Origin: JBBSUQ01 sp038234235
GTDB taxonomy: Bacteria > Bacteroidota > Bacteroidia > Flavobacteriales_D > Crocinitomicaceae
Length of the DNA stretch: 12,883 nt
Assembly: GCA_038234235.1 (NCBI GenBank)
Contig: JBBSUQ010000091.1
Coordinates: 1-12,883 of the forward strand
Direction of reading: 5' to 3'
Shown here: positions 1 through 7,555 of the stretch, piece after piece
How the letters are laid out: every line of letters starts with the position of its first letter
How positions within the stretch are numbered: the first letter of the stretch is position 1
Translations under genes and position numbers: made by a program
The notes under the pieces: generated by a model
The model's database searches: none
The model's input: only the letters and a program-made list of their open reading frames with translations
What the model was told of the DNA's origin: nothing

Positions 1-775
1 AACTTGCTTCCTGCTGTAAAGTTGAAGTAGTAAATGGGCTAGATGGAGATTTTGTTGCAGGTTTTGTTTGTACATCCTGAACTTCAAAACTATTTTTATT
101 GGTTTCTTCAAGAAAAGACTTTGCATCATTGCCATTGGTGAAAGATTTATTTAAATCGGTTTTAATTTTTTCTTTCCCTTTTAAAAATATACCTTGAATT
201 TTATAAGAAGATTCTTTTTTAAAGGCGTCTATTTCTTTTTCTCTTTCTACAATTAATTTTACTGCAACTGACTGTACGCGACCTGCACTTAAACTCGGTC
301 TTATTTTTTTCCATAAAACTGGTGATAATTCAAAACCTACCAATCTATCCAATACGCGGCGTGCTTGTTGAGCATTTACCAACTCTTGATTTATTTTTCG
401 TGGATTTTCAATTGCTTTAAGTATTGCTGTTTTAGTTATCTCGTTGAAAGTGATTCGTTTGGTCTCTTTTTTAGCCAAACCTAGTGTTTCGTATAAATGC
501 CAAGAAATTGCTTCTCCTTCACGGTCCTCATCCGTTGCTAACCAAACTGTATCAGCTTCTTTAGTTAATTTTTTGAGTTCGGCAACAATTTGCTTTTTAT
601 CAGGTGACACTTCATAATTCGGTAAAAAATTATTTTCTATATCAATAGCAATTCCTTTTTTAGCTAGATCCCTTACGTGTCCAAAACTAGATTTTACAAC
701 AAAGTCTTTTCCAAGGTAACCTTCTATGGTTTTAGCCTTAGCAGGTGATTCGACAATTACAAGATTTTTAGCCAT
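1..775 (-). CDS. topA: DNA topoisomerase I, N-terminal part (runs off left edge)
   Basis: Type IA topoisomerase that relaxes negatively supercoiled DNA by cutting one strand. 258 complete codons are present; the catalytic Tyr region and the C-terminal zinc or basic repeats lie outside the window. The start ATG (773-775) gives MAKNLVIVESPAKAKTIEGY, the typical Toprim opening with the metal-binding Glu at residue 9. The second Toprim motif, TDEDREGEAI, lies at residues 81-90 with the DxD acids D82 and D84. Family motifs NAQQARRVLDRLVG (134-147) and SLSAGRVQSVAV (161-172) follow, and the visible part ends at PFTTSTLQQEAS, which in the family leads towards the active-site Tyr. No frameshift or missing key residue is seen in this part. 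It has its own promoter about 35 bases upstream and lies behind the terminator of the surface-protein unit, so it is probably transcribed independently. Identification is secure. Confidence 0.97.
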   Translation of the reverse strand, partial: MAKNLVIVESPAKAKTIEGYLGKDFVVKSSFGHVRDLAKKGIAIDIENNFLPNYEVSPDKKQIVAELKKLTKEADTVWLATDEDREGEAISWHLYETLGLAKKETKRITFNEITKTAILKAIENPRKINQELVNAQQARRVLDRLVGFELSPVLWKKIRPSLSAGRVQSVAVKLIVEREKEIDAFKKESSYKIQGIFLKGKEKIKTDLNKSFTNGNDAKSFLEETNKNSFEVQDVQTKPATKSPSSPFTTSTLQQEAS

Positions 776-808
776 AGAGTATTTGATTTTACTTTCAAAT
801 TTGAAATG

Positions 809-841
809 CAAAACTAAATATAAATCTGTATTAAATACAAA
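809..841 (-). promoter_or_regulatory. topA promoter (Bacteroidota -33/-7 type)
   Basis: On the minus strand TAGTTTTG (809-816) matches the Bacteroidota -7 consensus TAnnTTTG exactly. TTTG (838-841) lies 21 bases upstream and can serve as the -33 element. A start site near 800-803 would leave a leader of roughly 25-30 bases before the topA ATG at 775. Placement is by motif and spacing only. Confidence 0.6.
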
Positions 842-905
842 TCTAAAAATTACACTAAAAATAAAAAGTTATATAAATCTATAAACAAACAACTTATAGT
901 GTATT

Positions 906-946
906 ATTAAAACACATAGAGACCACCCAGATGGATGATCTCTATG
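906..946 (-). terminator. Intrinsic terminator of the surface-protein unit
   Basis: A hairpin with arms CATAGAGA (915-922) and TCTCTATG (939-946) is prolonged inward by CA/TG and CC/GG pairs across single mismatches, with an AGAT loop. On the minus strand it is followed by TGTGTTTTAAT, a modest T-tract. It lies about 45 bases after the stop of the T9SS protein and before the topA promoter. AACACATA (911-918) can also pair with TATGTGTT (952-959), which would compete with the outer part of the main stem. Confidence 0.6.
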
Positions 947-989
947 AATATTATGTGTTATATCGCGTAGTTTTCTATGCTACTTCAAG

Positions 990-3782
990 TTAATTCACCA
1001 CCACTTTTTGAACTATTGATATGGTTTCAGATTTTATCTTAATTAAATAAATTCCTTCTGAATAACCGCTTACATCAAGTTTTTCAATCAACGTTGAATT
1101 TGATTTTATAATAGTAGAAAAGATTATTCTTCCATCATTTGAAATTAATAATATTTCAGCATCGGATGCCTCCATGTTTTCAAATTGTAAATTTAACTCG
1201 TCAGTTGCAGGGTTCGGATAAATTGACAAATTACCTAATTCATTTGTTTCAATACCTAAACATGTATTTACCATAATTGTAGACTGCGCTGTCCCACTAC
1301 AGTTATTTGCATCTGTAAATGAATAAGTAATTACATGACTTCCAACACCAGCAATTGATGGATTAAATATTCCACCACTCACCCCATTTCCAGAATAAGT
1401 ACCATTAGCAGGACTTCCTCCAGCCAAGGTGATAGGTGCATTGTTTACACAAAGTGTTGTTACGGTTGGAGTATATGTTACATTTGGAGGAGTATTATTT
1501 GCAGTAACAATTACTGTTGAAGTTGCGGTACAACCATTTGCAGGATTTGTAACCGTTAAAGTATAAGTTCCAGCGGCGTTTACAGTTGGTGTAGCAGTTG
1601 TTCCACCACTCACAATTCCAGGGCCAGCCCAAGAGAAAGTAGCACCTCCAGTAGAAGATGAACCAAATAAAGTGACCGTTGTTGCACTACACGTAATAGT
1701 TTGCGGTGTTCCAGCATTTGCATTTGGAGGAGTAATATTTTGACTCACAACAACGGTTGAAGTATTCGTACACCCATTAGCAGGATCTGTAACTGTTAAA
1801 GTATAAGTTCCAGCTGCATTTACTGTAGGGGTAGCAGTACTTCCACCACTCACAATTCCGGGACCAGCCCAAGAGAAAGTAGTACCAGATGTAGAAGACG
1901 AACCATTTAAAACAACCGAAGTAATAGCACACGTTAAAGTTTGCGGACTTCCAGCGTTTGCATTTGGAATACCCGCACTGTTAGTGACAGTTACAGTTGA
2001 AGTATTCGTACACCCATTTGCTGGATCAGTAACCGTTAAAGTATAAGTTCCAGCTGCATTTACAGTTGGTGTGGCAGTAGTTCCACCACTCACAATTCCA
2101 GGGCCTGCCCAAGAGAAGGTAGCTCCTGAAGTTGAGGAAGAACCAGCTAAATTCACTGTAGTTGCACCACATACAATCATTTGATTTGCACCCGCATTTG
2201 CATTGGGAAGAGTAATGTTTTGATTCACAACTACGGTTGAAGTATTCCAACCATTAACCGGATCAGTAGCTATTAAAGTATAAGTTCCAGCTGCATTTAC
2301 AGTTGGGGTAGCAGTTGTTCCACCACTCACAATTCCTGCACCCGCCCAAGAGAAAGTTGCACCTGAAGTTGATGATGAACCATTTAAAACAACCGAAGTA
2401 ATAGCACAAGTTAAAGATTGCGGAGTTCCAGCGTCTGCATTTGGAGGGGTATTTACAGTAATCATAGTTGATGCTGTATTTGTACAATTATTTACATCAG
2501 TAAATGAATAAGTAACAGTTTGAGAACCAACTGAAGGATCAAAATTACTGCCCGTAACTCCAGTACCAGAATAAGAGCCACCTGAAGGACTTCCACCACT
2601 TAACGCTACTGCTCCAGCATTACTACAAGTAGCAGAAATTGCACTTTGATTAACCGTTGGAGGAGTATTTACAGTTATTGAAAAATTTGAATTAAAAGCA
2701 CATGCATAAGCATCAGTATAATTATAAGTAATTGTTTGGGAACCTACAGAAGGATCAAATATTCCGCTTGTGACACCAGTCCCCGAATAAGTTCCGCCGG
2801 CAGGAGAAGCCTGAATTAAAGTATACGGTGTTCCATTACTACAAAGCTGTGGCGCTGTTGCAAAATTGATTGGATTTGACGGACAACTAATTGTGATAGA
2901 GTAACTTTGTGTTCCACTACATCCGCTGTTATCTGTTACCGTAATAGTAAAATTAAAAGTACCTGTTGCGTTTGGCGTTCCAGATATTGTTCCTGAAGAA
3001 CTCAAGGTTAAGCCACCTGGCAATGCACCAGCTGTTACGGCAAATGTTGGTGTCCCCAATGCTCCTGTTTGAGTTATAACCTGACTATATGCAGACCCTG
3101 CAGTCCCTGCTGTTAAAGCTCCGCCAGTTGTTAAGGCAAAAGTTGGACATACATACGGAGTATAAACAACATTGTCAATTCCAATATAATCGGAGTTTGC
3201 ACCAGATGGACCTGCATTCGTTACAAAATAACGAAAAGCAATTCTTCCAGAGGTTGGTGCTGACAACCCGCTTAATGTAATCGTATATTGAGTCCAAACG
3301 GCTGGATAACCTGTAGTTGTAAGCAATGGATTAACTGACAATAGCGAAGTGGTGAAATCTCCAACTGCAGTTGCAGTTGCACCTACATTAGTACTTGCAC
3401 CATTGGTACTCAATCTCACTTCTAATCGATCGGGGTATATATCTCCAGTACTTCGAGTGTAAAAAGTAAAAACATCACCATTTTTATAAGTCCGATTGGG
3501 CGTTACCAACCAATTGCTTATAGTACCGGTGCCACCTGTTGTGTTATTGAAATTGGCTGAAATAAAAGAATTGACCGTTCCACTAAAGGCTGGAAAAACA
3601 GTGCTTGCACCTTGGGAGTAGCCTGTCAATCCTAAAGGAGAACTATTGTTTTGGATGAACCAACCCGAACCTGTTAAAGTTGTTATATTTTCAAAACCCT
3701 CAGTATAAGTTTGAGATTTTCCAAAAAATGGCACAAATAATAAGGTGATAAGTGCAAAACAAGAAAGTAATTTTGTTTTCAT
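990..3782 (-). CDS. Secreted multi-Ig-like repeat protein with T9SS type A sorting domain
   Basis: A 930-residue exported surface or adhesin-like protein. Residues 1 to about 24 are a signal peptide (MKTK, hydrophobic core, cut near GKSQ). Residues about 25-210 resemble a choice-of-anchor J or cleaved-adhesin jelly-roll domain. Residues 213-298 form a putative-Ig (He_PIG type) domain with the sequence ALPGGLTLSSSGTISGTP. Ig/PKD-like modules of 70-80 residues follow: about 300-372, 373-446, four near-identical tandem repeats at 448-766, and about 767-840. Most modules carry one Cys pair (C314/C361, C386/C433, C538/C591, C618/C671, C698/C751, C778/C828), which suggests one disulfide per domain. 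Residues about 850-930 are a T9SS C-terminal domain (NLSIYPNPATDELNLQFE, then SGYSEGIYLIKI and QKVVV), so export to the periplasm is by Sec and across the outer membrane by T9SS. It lies 6 bases after a small exported protein, so the two are probably cotranscribed. The ligand is unknown; adhesion, gliding or matrix roles are possible. Domain names are from recalled motifs. Confidence 0.93.
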   Translation of the reverse strand: MKTKLLSCFALITLLFVPFFGKSQTYTEGFENITTLTGSGWFIQNNSSPLGLTGYSQGASTVFPAFSGTVNSFISANFNNTTGGTGTISNWLVTPNRTYKNGDVFTFYTRSTGDIYPDRLEVRLSTNGASTNVGATATAVGDFTTSLLSVNPLLTTTGYPAVWTQYTITLSGLSAPTSGRIAFRYFVTNAGPSGANSDYIGIDNVVYTPYVCPTFALTTGGALTAGTAGSAYSQVITQTGALGTPTFAVTAGALPGGLTLSSSGTISGTPNATGTFNFTITVTDNSGCSGTQSYSITISCPSNPINFATAPQLCSNGTPYTLIQASPAGGTYSGTGVTSGIFDPSVGSQTITYNYTDAYACAFNSNFSITVNTPPTVNQSAISATCSNAGAVALSGGSPSGGSYSGTGVTGSNFDPSVGSQTVTYSFTDVNNCTNTASTMITVNTPPNADAGTPQSLTCAITSVVLNGSSSTSGATFSWAGAGIVSGGTTATPTVNAAGTYTLIATDPVNGWNTSTVVVNQNITLPNANAGANQMIVCGATTVNLAGSSSTSGATFSWAGPGIVSGGTTATPTVNAAGTYTLTVTDPANGCTNTSTVTVTNSAGIPNANAGSPQTLTCAITSVVLNGSSSTSGTTFSWAGPGIVSGGSTATPTVNAAGTYTLTVTDPANGCTNTSTVVVSQNITPPNANAGTPQTITCSATTVTLFGSSSTGGATFSWAGPGIVSGGTTATPTVNAAGTYTLTVTNPANGCTATSTVIVTANNTPPNVTYTPTVTTLCVNNAPITLAGGSPANGTYSGNGVSGGIFNPSIAGVGSHVITYSFTDANNCSGTAQSTIMVNTCLGIETNELGNLSIYPNPATDELNLQFENMEASDAEILLISNDGRIIFSTIIKSNSTLIEKLDVSGYSEGIYLIKIKSETISIVQKVVVN
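1485..2441 (-). repeat. Four tandem 80-residue (about 240-bp) Ig-like repeats inside the T9SS protein
   Basis: Units at residues 448-526 (2205-2441), 527-606 (1965-2204), 607-686 (1725-1964) and 687-766 (1485-1724). Each begins NANAG or NADAG, passes through GSSS-T-GATFSWAGPGIVSGG, then TPTVNAAGTYTL, and ends near DPANGCTNTSTV. Units 1 and 3 resemble each other most in their first third, and so do units 2 and 4. The array therefore looks like a doubled two-unit block with a period of 477 bases between units 1 and 3. Unit 1 is one residue short. Confidence 0.93.
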
Positions 3783-3788
3783 AATGTT

Positions 3789-4091
3789 TTAGTTTTTAAG
3801 TGAATATTTTTCAATTTTATTATTCAAAGCAATTAACTCTTCTCCTTTCAATGATTTAATGTTTTCATCTTTGGTAGAATTAATTTCTTTTTCTAGATCA
3901 ATCTTATAAGCTATATATAAGTCCAACAATTCAGCTTGAAGCGTATTGTTAATTTGTCTTGAACTTTTAACTGAGTTTTCAAGCGCTAATTCTTTTTCAG
4001 TTATTCGACTTTTTAAACTTGTTTGTTCTTGGGAAAAGGCTGCTGAACTAATTAAATAGAACGCGCCTAATAAAAGTATTGTTTTTTTCAT
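3789..4091 (-). CDS. Small exported helical protein, unknown function
   Basis: 100 residues. Residues 1 to about 21 are a signal peptide (MKK, hydrophobic core ILLLGAFYLISSAAF, then SQ). There is no lipobox Cys, so it is expected to be soluble in the periplasm or secreted. The mature part of about 78 residues is charged, with many Glu, Lys and Leu and no Pro, Gly-rich or Cys stretches, apart from one Gly. It reads as one or two amphipathic helices or a short coiled coil. The ATG at 4091 follows directly on the signal peptide logic and has a -7 element about 30 bases upstream. Its stop is 6 bases before the ATG of the large T9SS protein, which suggests a two-gene unit. I do not recognise a family. 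A periplasmic helper or chaperone for the large protein is only a guess from position. Confidence 0.8.
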   Translation of the reverse strand: MKKTILLLGAFYLISSAAFSQEQTSLKSRITEKELALENSVKSSRQINNTLQAELLDLYIAYKIDLEKEINSTKDENIKSLKGEELIALNNKIEKYSLKN

Positions 4092-4119
4092 GAATAGTAA
4101 ATTAAATGAATATTAAGCG

Positions 4120-4127
4120 CAAATATA
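4120..4127 (-). promoter_or_regulatory. -7 element for the surface-protein unit
   Basis: On the minus strand TATATTTG fits TAnnTTTG exactly and lies 28 bases before the ATG at 4091, in the divergent intergenic region. I see no convincing -33 TTG at 17-23 bases upstream, so the assignment rests on the -7 box alone. Confidence 0.45.
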
Positions 4128-4274
4128 TTCTATAAATCAATTGCTTTAAAAAATTATTTAAAATTTATTTAAACTTTTGTTTATTTAGTTCCTGCCGAGT
4201 GTATTAGACCAAAATAAAATTTCAATAAATAATAAAAATGTGACATTATAAATATCATTTTTTAACCTGACATT

Positions 4275-4305
4275 TTGGCACTATGCTATATTTAAACTAT
4301 CTTTG
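4275..4305 (+). promoter_or_regulatory. Promoter of the miaB-secG operon
   Basis: TATCTTTG (4298-4305) is an exact TAnnTTTG -7 element. TTG (4275-4277, within ATTTTGGCAC) lies 20 bases upstream as the -33 element. Transcription would begin near 4310-4313, giving a leader of only about 16-19 bases before the miaB ATG at 4329. No other promoter is evident inside the tightly packed genes that follow. Confidence 0.7.
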
Positions 4306-4316
4306 CACATCAAAAA

Positions 4317-4328
4317 ATGGAAGCATAG
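4317..4328 (+). other. Three-codon upstream ORF abutting miaB
   Basis: ATG-GAA-GCA-TAG lies within the predicted short leader, and its TAG is immediately followed by the miaB ATG (4329). It is in the same frame as miaB, separated by the stop. It is seen directly in the sequence; whether it is translated is unknown. Confidence 0.3.
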
Positions 4329-5792
4329 ATGTTAACAGACAATACTCATTCAGAAAAGCAGATTAACGAATCAATTCAGGGTACAGCAACTGAAGTTAAT
4401 AATCTGTCTAAAACTAAGAATGGCAAAAAACTTTACTTAGAAAGTTATGGCTGTCAAATGAATTTTTCTGATAGTGAGGTGGTAGCATCTATTATGGCTC
4501 AAAACGGTTATGACACCACTAAAAATATTGATGAGGCAGATGTTGTATTAATCAACACTTGCTCCATCCGTGAAAATGCTGAAACACGCGTTAGAAACCG
4601 ACTTACCGAATTTAAAATAAAAAAAGACAAAAACCCTGATTTGGTAATTGGAATATTGGGTTGCATGGCGGAACGTTTAAAAACAAATTTATTAGAAGAA
4701 GAAAAACTGGTAGATCTTGTAGCTGGCCCGGATGCCTATAGAGATTTACCTAACCTTGTTATAGAAGTAGAAAGCGGACAAAAAGCAGTTAATGTTTTAT
4801 TGTCGAGAGATGAAACCTATGCCGATATTAGTCCAGTAAGGTTAGACAAAGGTGGAGTTAGTGCATTTGTAACAATTATGCGAGGCTGCGACAATATGTG
4901 TTCGTTTTGTGTGGTTCCATTTACAAGAGGAAGAGAAAGATCTCGAGATCCAGAAACGATTGTAAATGAATGTCGGGATTTGTTTAAAAAAGGATACAGA
5001 GAAGTAACACTCATTGGTCAAAATGTAGATAGTTACCGATTTAATTTGAGCTCAAAAGGCGAATTGAAAAATCCGGAATTAGAAACTACAAATTTCGCTC
5101 AATTAATGGAAAAAGTTGCGCTCGTTTCGCCAGAATTAAGAGTGAGATTTAGTACATCGCACCCTAAAGACATGACAAACGACGTTCTTGAAATGATGGC
5201 GAAATACGAGAATATTTGTAATTGGATTCATTTACCAGTGCAATCTGGAGATAGCAATTGTTTGAGACGAATGAACAGGGGTTATACAAGAGAGTGGTAT
5301 TTGGAAAGAATAGATGCGATTAGGCGAATAGTACCAAACTGTGCCATTTCTACAGATATTATTAGTGGTTTTTGTGGTGAAACAGAAGAAGAGCATCAGG
5401 CAACATTAAGTTTAATGGGTGAAGTTAAATATGACTTTGCTTTTATGTACACTTACTCTGAAAGACCTAAAACATTGGCGGAAAGAAAATTTGAAGACGA
5501 TGTGCCAGAAGAAGTTAAAAGCCGAAGATTGACAGAAATAATTGTTAAGCAAAAAAAGCAAGAATTGGAATGTAAACAAGCACAAATTGGCACAATACAT
5601 AAAGTGTTGATAGAAGGATTATCAAAAAGATCTGAAGATGACCAATGTGGCAGAACCGATACAAACTCTAAAGTAGTTTTTTCGAAAAAAGATAATGAAG
5701 TTGGAACTTATGTTTGGGTAAAAATTACAGATTGTACTTCCGCAACACTTTTAGGGGAAATATACCAATACGAAACAGAATTAGCTCAATAA
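4329..5792 (+). CDS. miaB: tRNA-2-methylthio-N6-dimethylallyladenosine synthase
   Basis: Radical-SAM methylthiotransferase that converts i6A37 of tRNAs reading UNN codons to ms2i6A37, using two Fe-S clusters and SAM. 487 residues, a normal length with a roughly 33-residue N-terminal extension. The N-terminal UPF0004 domain (about 34-150) carries the auxiliary-cluster cysteines C42 (SYGCQMNFSDSE), C78 (NTCSIRENAE) and C112 (LGCMAERLK). The radical-SAM core (about 180-410) has the CxxxCxxC motif MRGCDNMCSFCVVPFTRGRE with C187, C191 and C194. The family motifs STSHPKD and HLPVQSGD follow, and the C-terminal TRAM domain lies at about 415-482. All key residues are present. The ATG at 4329 is chosen because TAG precedes it in frame and the promoter lies just upstream. 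It is the first gene of the operon, and the next starts one base after its stop. Confidence 0.97.
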   Translation: MLTDNTHSEKQINESIQGTATEVNNLSKTKNGKKLYLESYGCQMNFSDSEVVASIMAQNGYDTTKNIDEADVVLINTCSIRENAETRVRNRLTEFKIKKDKNPDLVIGILGCMAERLKTNLLEEEKLVDLVAGPDAYRDLPNLVIEVESGQKAVNVLLSRDETYADISPVRLDKGGVSAFVTIMRGCDNMCSFCVVPFTRGRERSRDPETIVNECRDLFKKGYREVTLIGQNVDSYRFNLSSKGELKNPELETTNFAQLMEKVALVSPELRVRFSTSHPKDMTNDVLEMMAKYENICNWIHLPVQSGDSNCLRRMNRGYTREWYLERIDAIRRIVPNCAISTDIISGFCGETEEEHQATLSLMGEVKYDFAFMYTYSERPKTLAERKFEDDVPEEVKSRRLTEIIVKQKKQELECKQAQIGTIHKVLIEGLSKRSEDDQCGRTDTNSKVVFSKKDNEVGTYVWVKITDCTSATLLGEIYQYETELAQ

Positions 5793-5793
5793 T

Positions 5794-7029
5794 ATGGATT
5801 TGCAACAAGTAAAACAACGCTTCGGTATTATTGGGAATTCACCCGCGCTCAACAGAGCTTTAGAAGTAGCTGTGCAAGTAGCGCCAACAGATATTTCAGT
5901 TTTGGTTACTGGGGAAAGTGGTACAGGAAAAGAAAATATTCCGAAGGTTATTCATAATTTAAGTTCTCGAAAGCATGCAGAATATATTGCAGTGAACTGC
6001 GGTGCAATACCTGAAGGCACTATAGATTCCGAACTTTTTGGTCATGAGAAAGGATCTTTTACGGGCGCCTCAGGAAGCAGACAAGGTTATTTTGAAGTGG
6101 CCAACGGCGGCACAATATTTTTAGATGAAGTTGCCGAATTGCCCATGCAAACGCAAGTGAGATTGCTGAGGGTATTAGAAACTGGAGAATTTATTAGGGT
6201 TGGTGCATCAAAACCTATTAAAACCAATGTTAGAGTAGTTGCGGCAACGAATGAAAATATACAGCAAGCAATTGCAAATGGCAAATTTAGAGAAGATTTA
6301 TTTTACCGTTTAAATACGGTACCTATTTATCTGCCGCCATTAAGAACTCGACAAGAAGATATTCATATATTATTTAGAAAATTTGCGAATGATTTTGCAG
6401 ATAAATATAGAATGCCCTACATTAAATTAACTGATGATGCCGTTGTCGCAATGACCAATTATTCTTGGCCCGGAAATATTCGCCAGTTAAAAAATCTAGT
6501 AGAACAACTATCCGTTATTGAAACGCGAAGAGAAATTGATGCTTCCATATTAAGAACCTACATTCCTGCAGAAAATGGAAAAGTCCCGAGTATTATTCCA
6601 AAACCAGGAGAAGACAGTTATACAGAGCGCGAATTGATGTACAAAATTCTTTTCGATATGAAAAAGGATCTTAATGAGCTTAAAAAATTGGTTGTAGAAG
6701 TTATTCATAAAAACGATGGCATTGATTTAAATTCCGATCAGTCGGCGGTTATTAAAAGAATGTACAATGACGTGCAGTCTAACGGAAGTTCAAACTTACT
6801 CCCTCCTGCTCACACAACTTCTAATAACGACAATATTGAAAATGATAGTGAAGAATTTTATGTTCATGAAGAAGTTGTTGAATCACTTTCACTTGAAGAC
6901 CAAGAAAAAGAACTCATTCAAAAAGCATTAGATAAACACAGAGGTAAAAGAAAATATGCCTCACAAGAATTAGGTATATCGGAGAGAACTCTTTACAGAA
7001 AAATTAAAGAATACAATTTAAAAGATTAA
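5794..7029 (+). CDS. Sigma-54-dependent AAA+ transcription activator without sensor domain
   Basis: 411-residue bacterial enhancer-binding protein that would remodel sigma-54 RNA polymerase using ATP. There is no receiver, PAS or GAF domain: the AAA+ domain starts at about residue 12 (GIIGNSPALNRAL). Walker A is GESGTGKE (40-47). The sigma-54-contact loop is GSFTGA (87-92), with Ser in place of Ala in canonical GAFTGA but the essential F and T kept. Walker B is GGTIFLDE (105-112), followed by REDLFYRLN (167-174) and GNIRQLKN (228-235). A linker of about 110 residues, acidic towards its end, leads to a Fis-type helix-turn-helix at about 383-409 (RKYASQELGISERTLYRKIK). It starts one base after miaB, and lptE starts one base after it. 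The gene set suggests a constitutive or envelope-linked activator, but its targets cannot be read from the window. Confidence 0.93.
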   Translation: MDLQQVKQRFGIIGNSPALNRALEVAVQVAPTDISVLVTGESGTGKENIPKVIHNLSSRKHAEYIAVNCGAIPEGTIDSELFGHEKGSFTGASGSRQGYFEVANGGTIFLDEVAELPMQTQVRLLRVLETGEFIRVGASKPIKTNVRVVAATNENIQQAIANGKFREDLFYRLNTVPIYLPPLRTRQEDIHILFRKFANDFADKYRMPYIKLTDDAVVAMTNYSWPGNIRQLKNLVEQLSVIETRREIDASILRTYIPAENGKVPSIIPKPGEDSYTERELMYKILFDMKKDLNELKKLVVEVIHKNDGIDLNSDQSAVIKRMYNDVQSNGSSNLLPPAHTTSNNDNIENDSEEFYVHEEVVESLSLEDQEKELIQKALDKHRGKRKYASQELGISERTLYRKIKEYNLKD

Positions 7030-7030
7030 G

Positions 7031-7555
7031 GTGAAAAATATTAAGCTAAATATATTTGTAGGAATATTTGTTTGTATTGGTTTGCTTACATCTTGTTGGC
7101 CAAGCAAGGTTTCATTTTATGATAATTCAATGCCGCCTGAATGGAAAACATTTTCTGTTGCTACTTTAAAAAACAGTGCGCCAAATGCACCTTTAAGTTA
7201 TCCTGCTAATCTTACAGAAAATCTTAAAGACGAAATACAAAATAATACCAAATTGCAACTTGATGCCAAAACAGGAGGCGGAGAAGTTTTTATTGATGGC
7301 ACTATTACCAATTACAGCATAACTCCAATTGCCATACAACCTGGAGACAATGCCGCAAAAAACCGCTTGACAATAAATGTGAGTTTTGAAATTTTTATAA
7401 CTTTACCAAAAGAAGAAAAATACCAGTTGAACTCGAGTAGATTTGCCGATTACAATGTAAGTCAAGATATTAGTCAGATAGAAAGTGACTTGCTTACAGA
7501 AATAAACGAACAAATTACGAGAGACGTAATCAATAAACTTTTCAGTAATTGGTGA
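7031..7555 (+). CDS. lptE: LPS-assembly lipoprotein LptE
   Basis: 174-residue outer-membrane lipoprotein, the expected partner of the LptD translocon that inserts LPS into the outer leaflet. It begins with GTG one base after the stop of the activator gene; no ATG in frame lies before the signal sequence. Residues 1-22 are a lipoprotein signal with lipobox LTSC (19-22), so C22 would be acylated. The mature part has the short alpha/beta layout of Bacteroidota LptE-family proteins: F-V-TLKNSAPNAPLSYP, then LTENLKDEIQNNTKLQL, the strand EVFIDGTITNYSI, and a C-terminal amphipathic helix ending IEQ-like (EINEQITRDVINKLFSNW). Its TGA overlaps the next ATG by one base. The family call rests on recalled sequence pattern and gene neighbourhood rather than on a catalytic motif. 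Confidence 0.82.
   Translation: MKNIKLNIFVGIFVCIGLLTSCWPSKVSFYDNSMPPEWKTFSVATLKNSAPNAPLSYPANLTENLKDEIQNNTKLQLDAKTGGGEVFIDGTITNYSITPIAIQPGDNAAKNRLTINVSFEIFITLPKEEKYQLNSSRFADYNVSQDISQIESDLLTEINEQITRDVINKLFSNW

Noticed and set aside
1485..2441. CRISPR-like or non-coding tandem array
   Set aside because: The period of about 240 bases lies in one intact reading frame and encodes Ig-like domains; there are no short identical repeats with unique spacers.
4275..4290. Sigma-54 promoter before miaB
   Set aside because: TTGGCAC fits the -24 half, but the position for -12 reads TATA instead of TTGC. The TAnnTTTG promoter just downstream explains transcription better.
7549..7554. TTG or GTG as start of the acidic TPR gene
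   Set aside because: The ATG at 7555 overlaps the lptE stop in the common TGATG arrangement, and the two extra codons add nothing recognisable.
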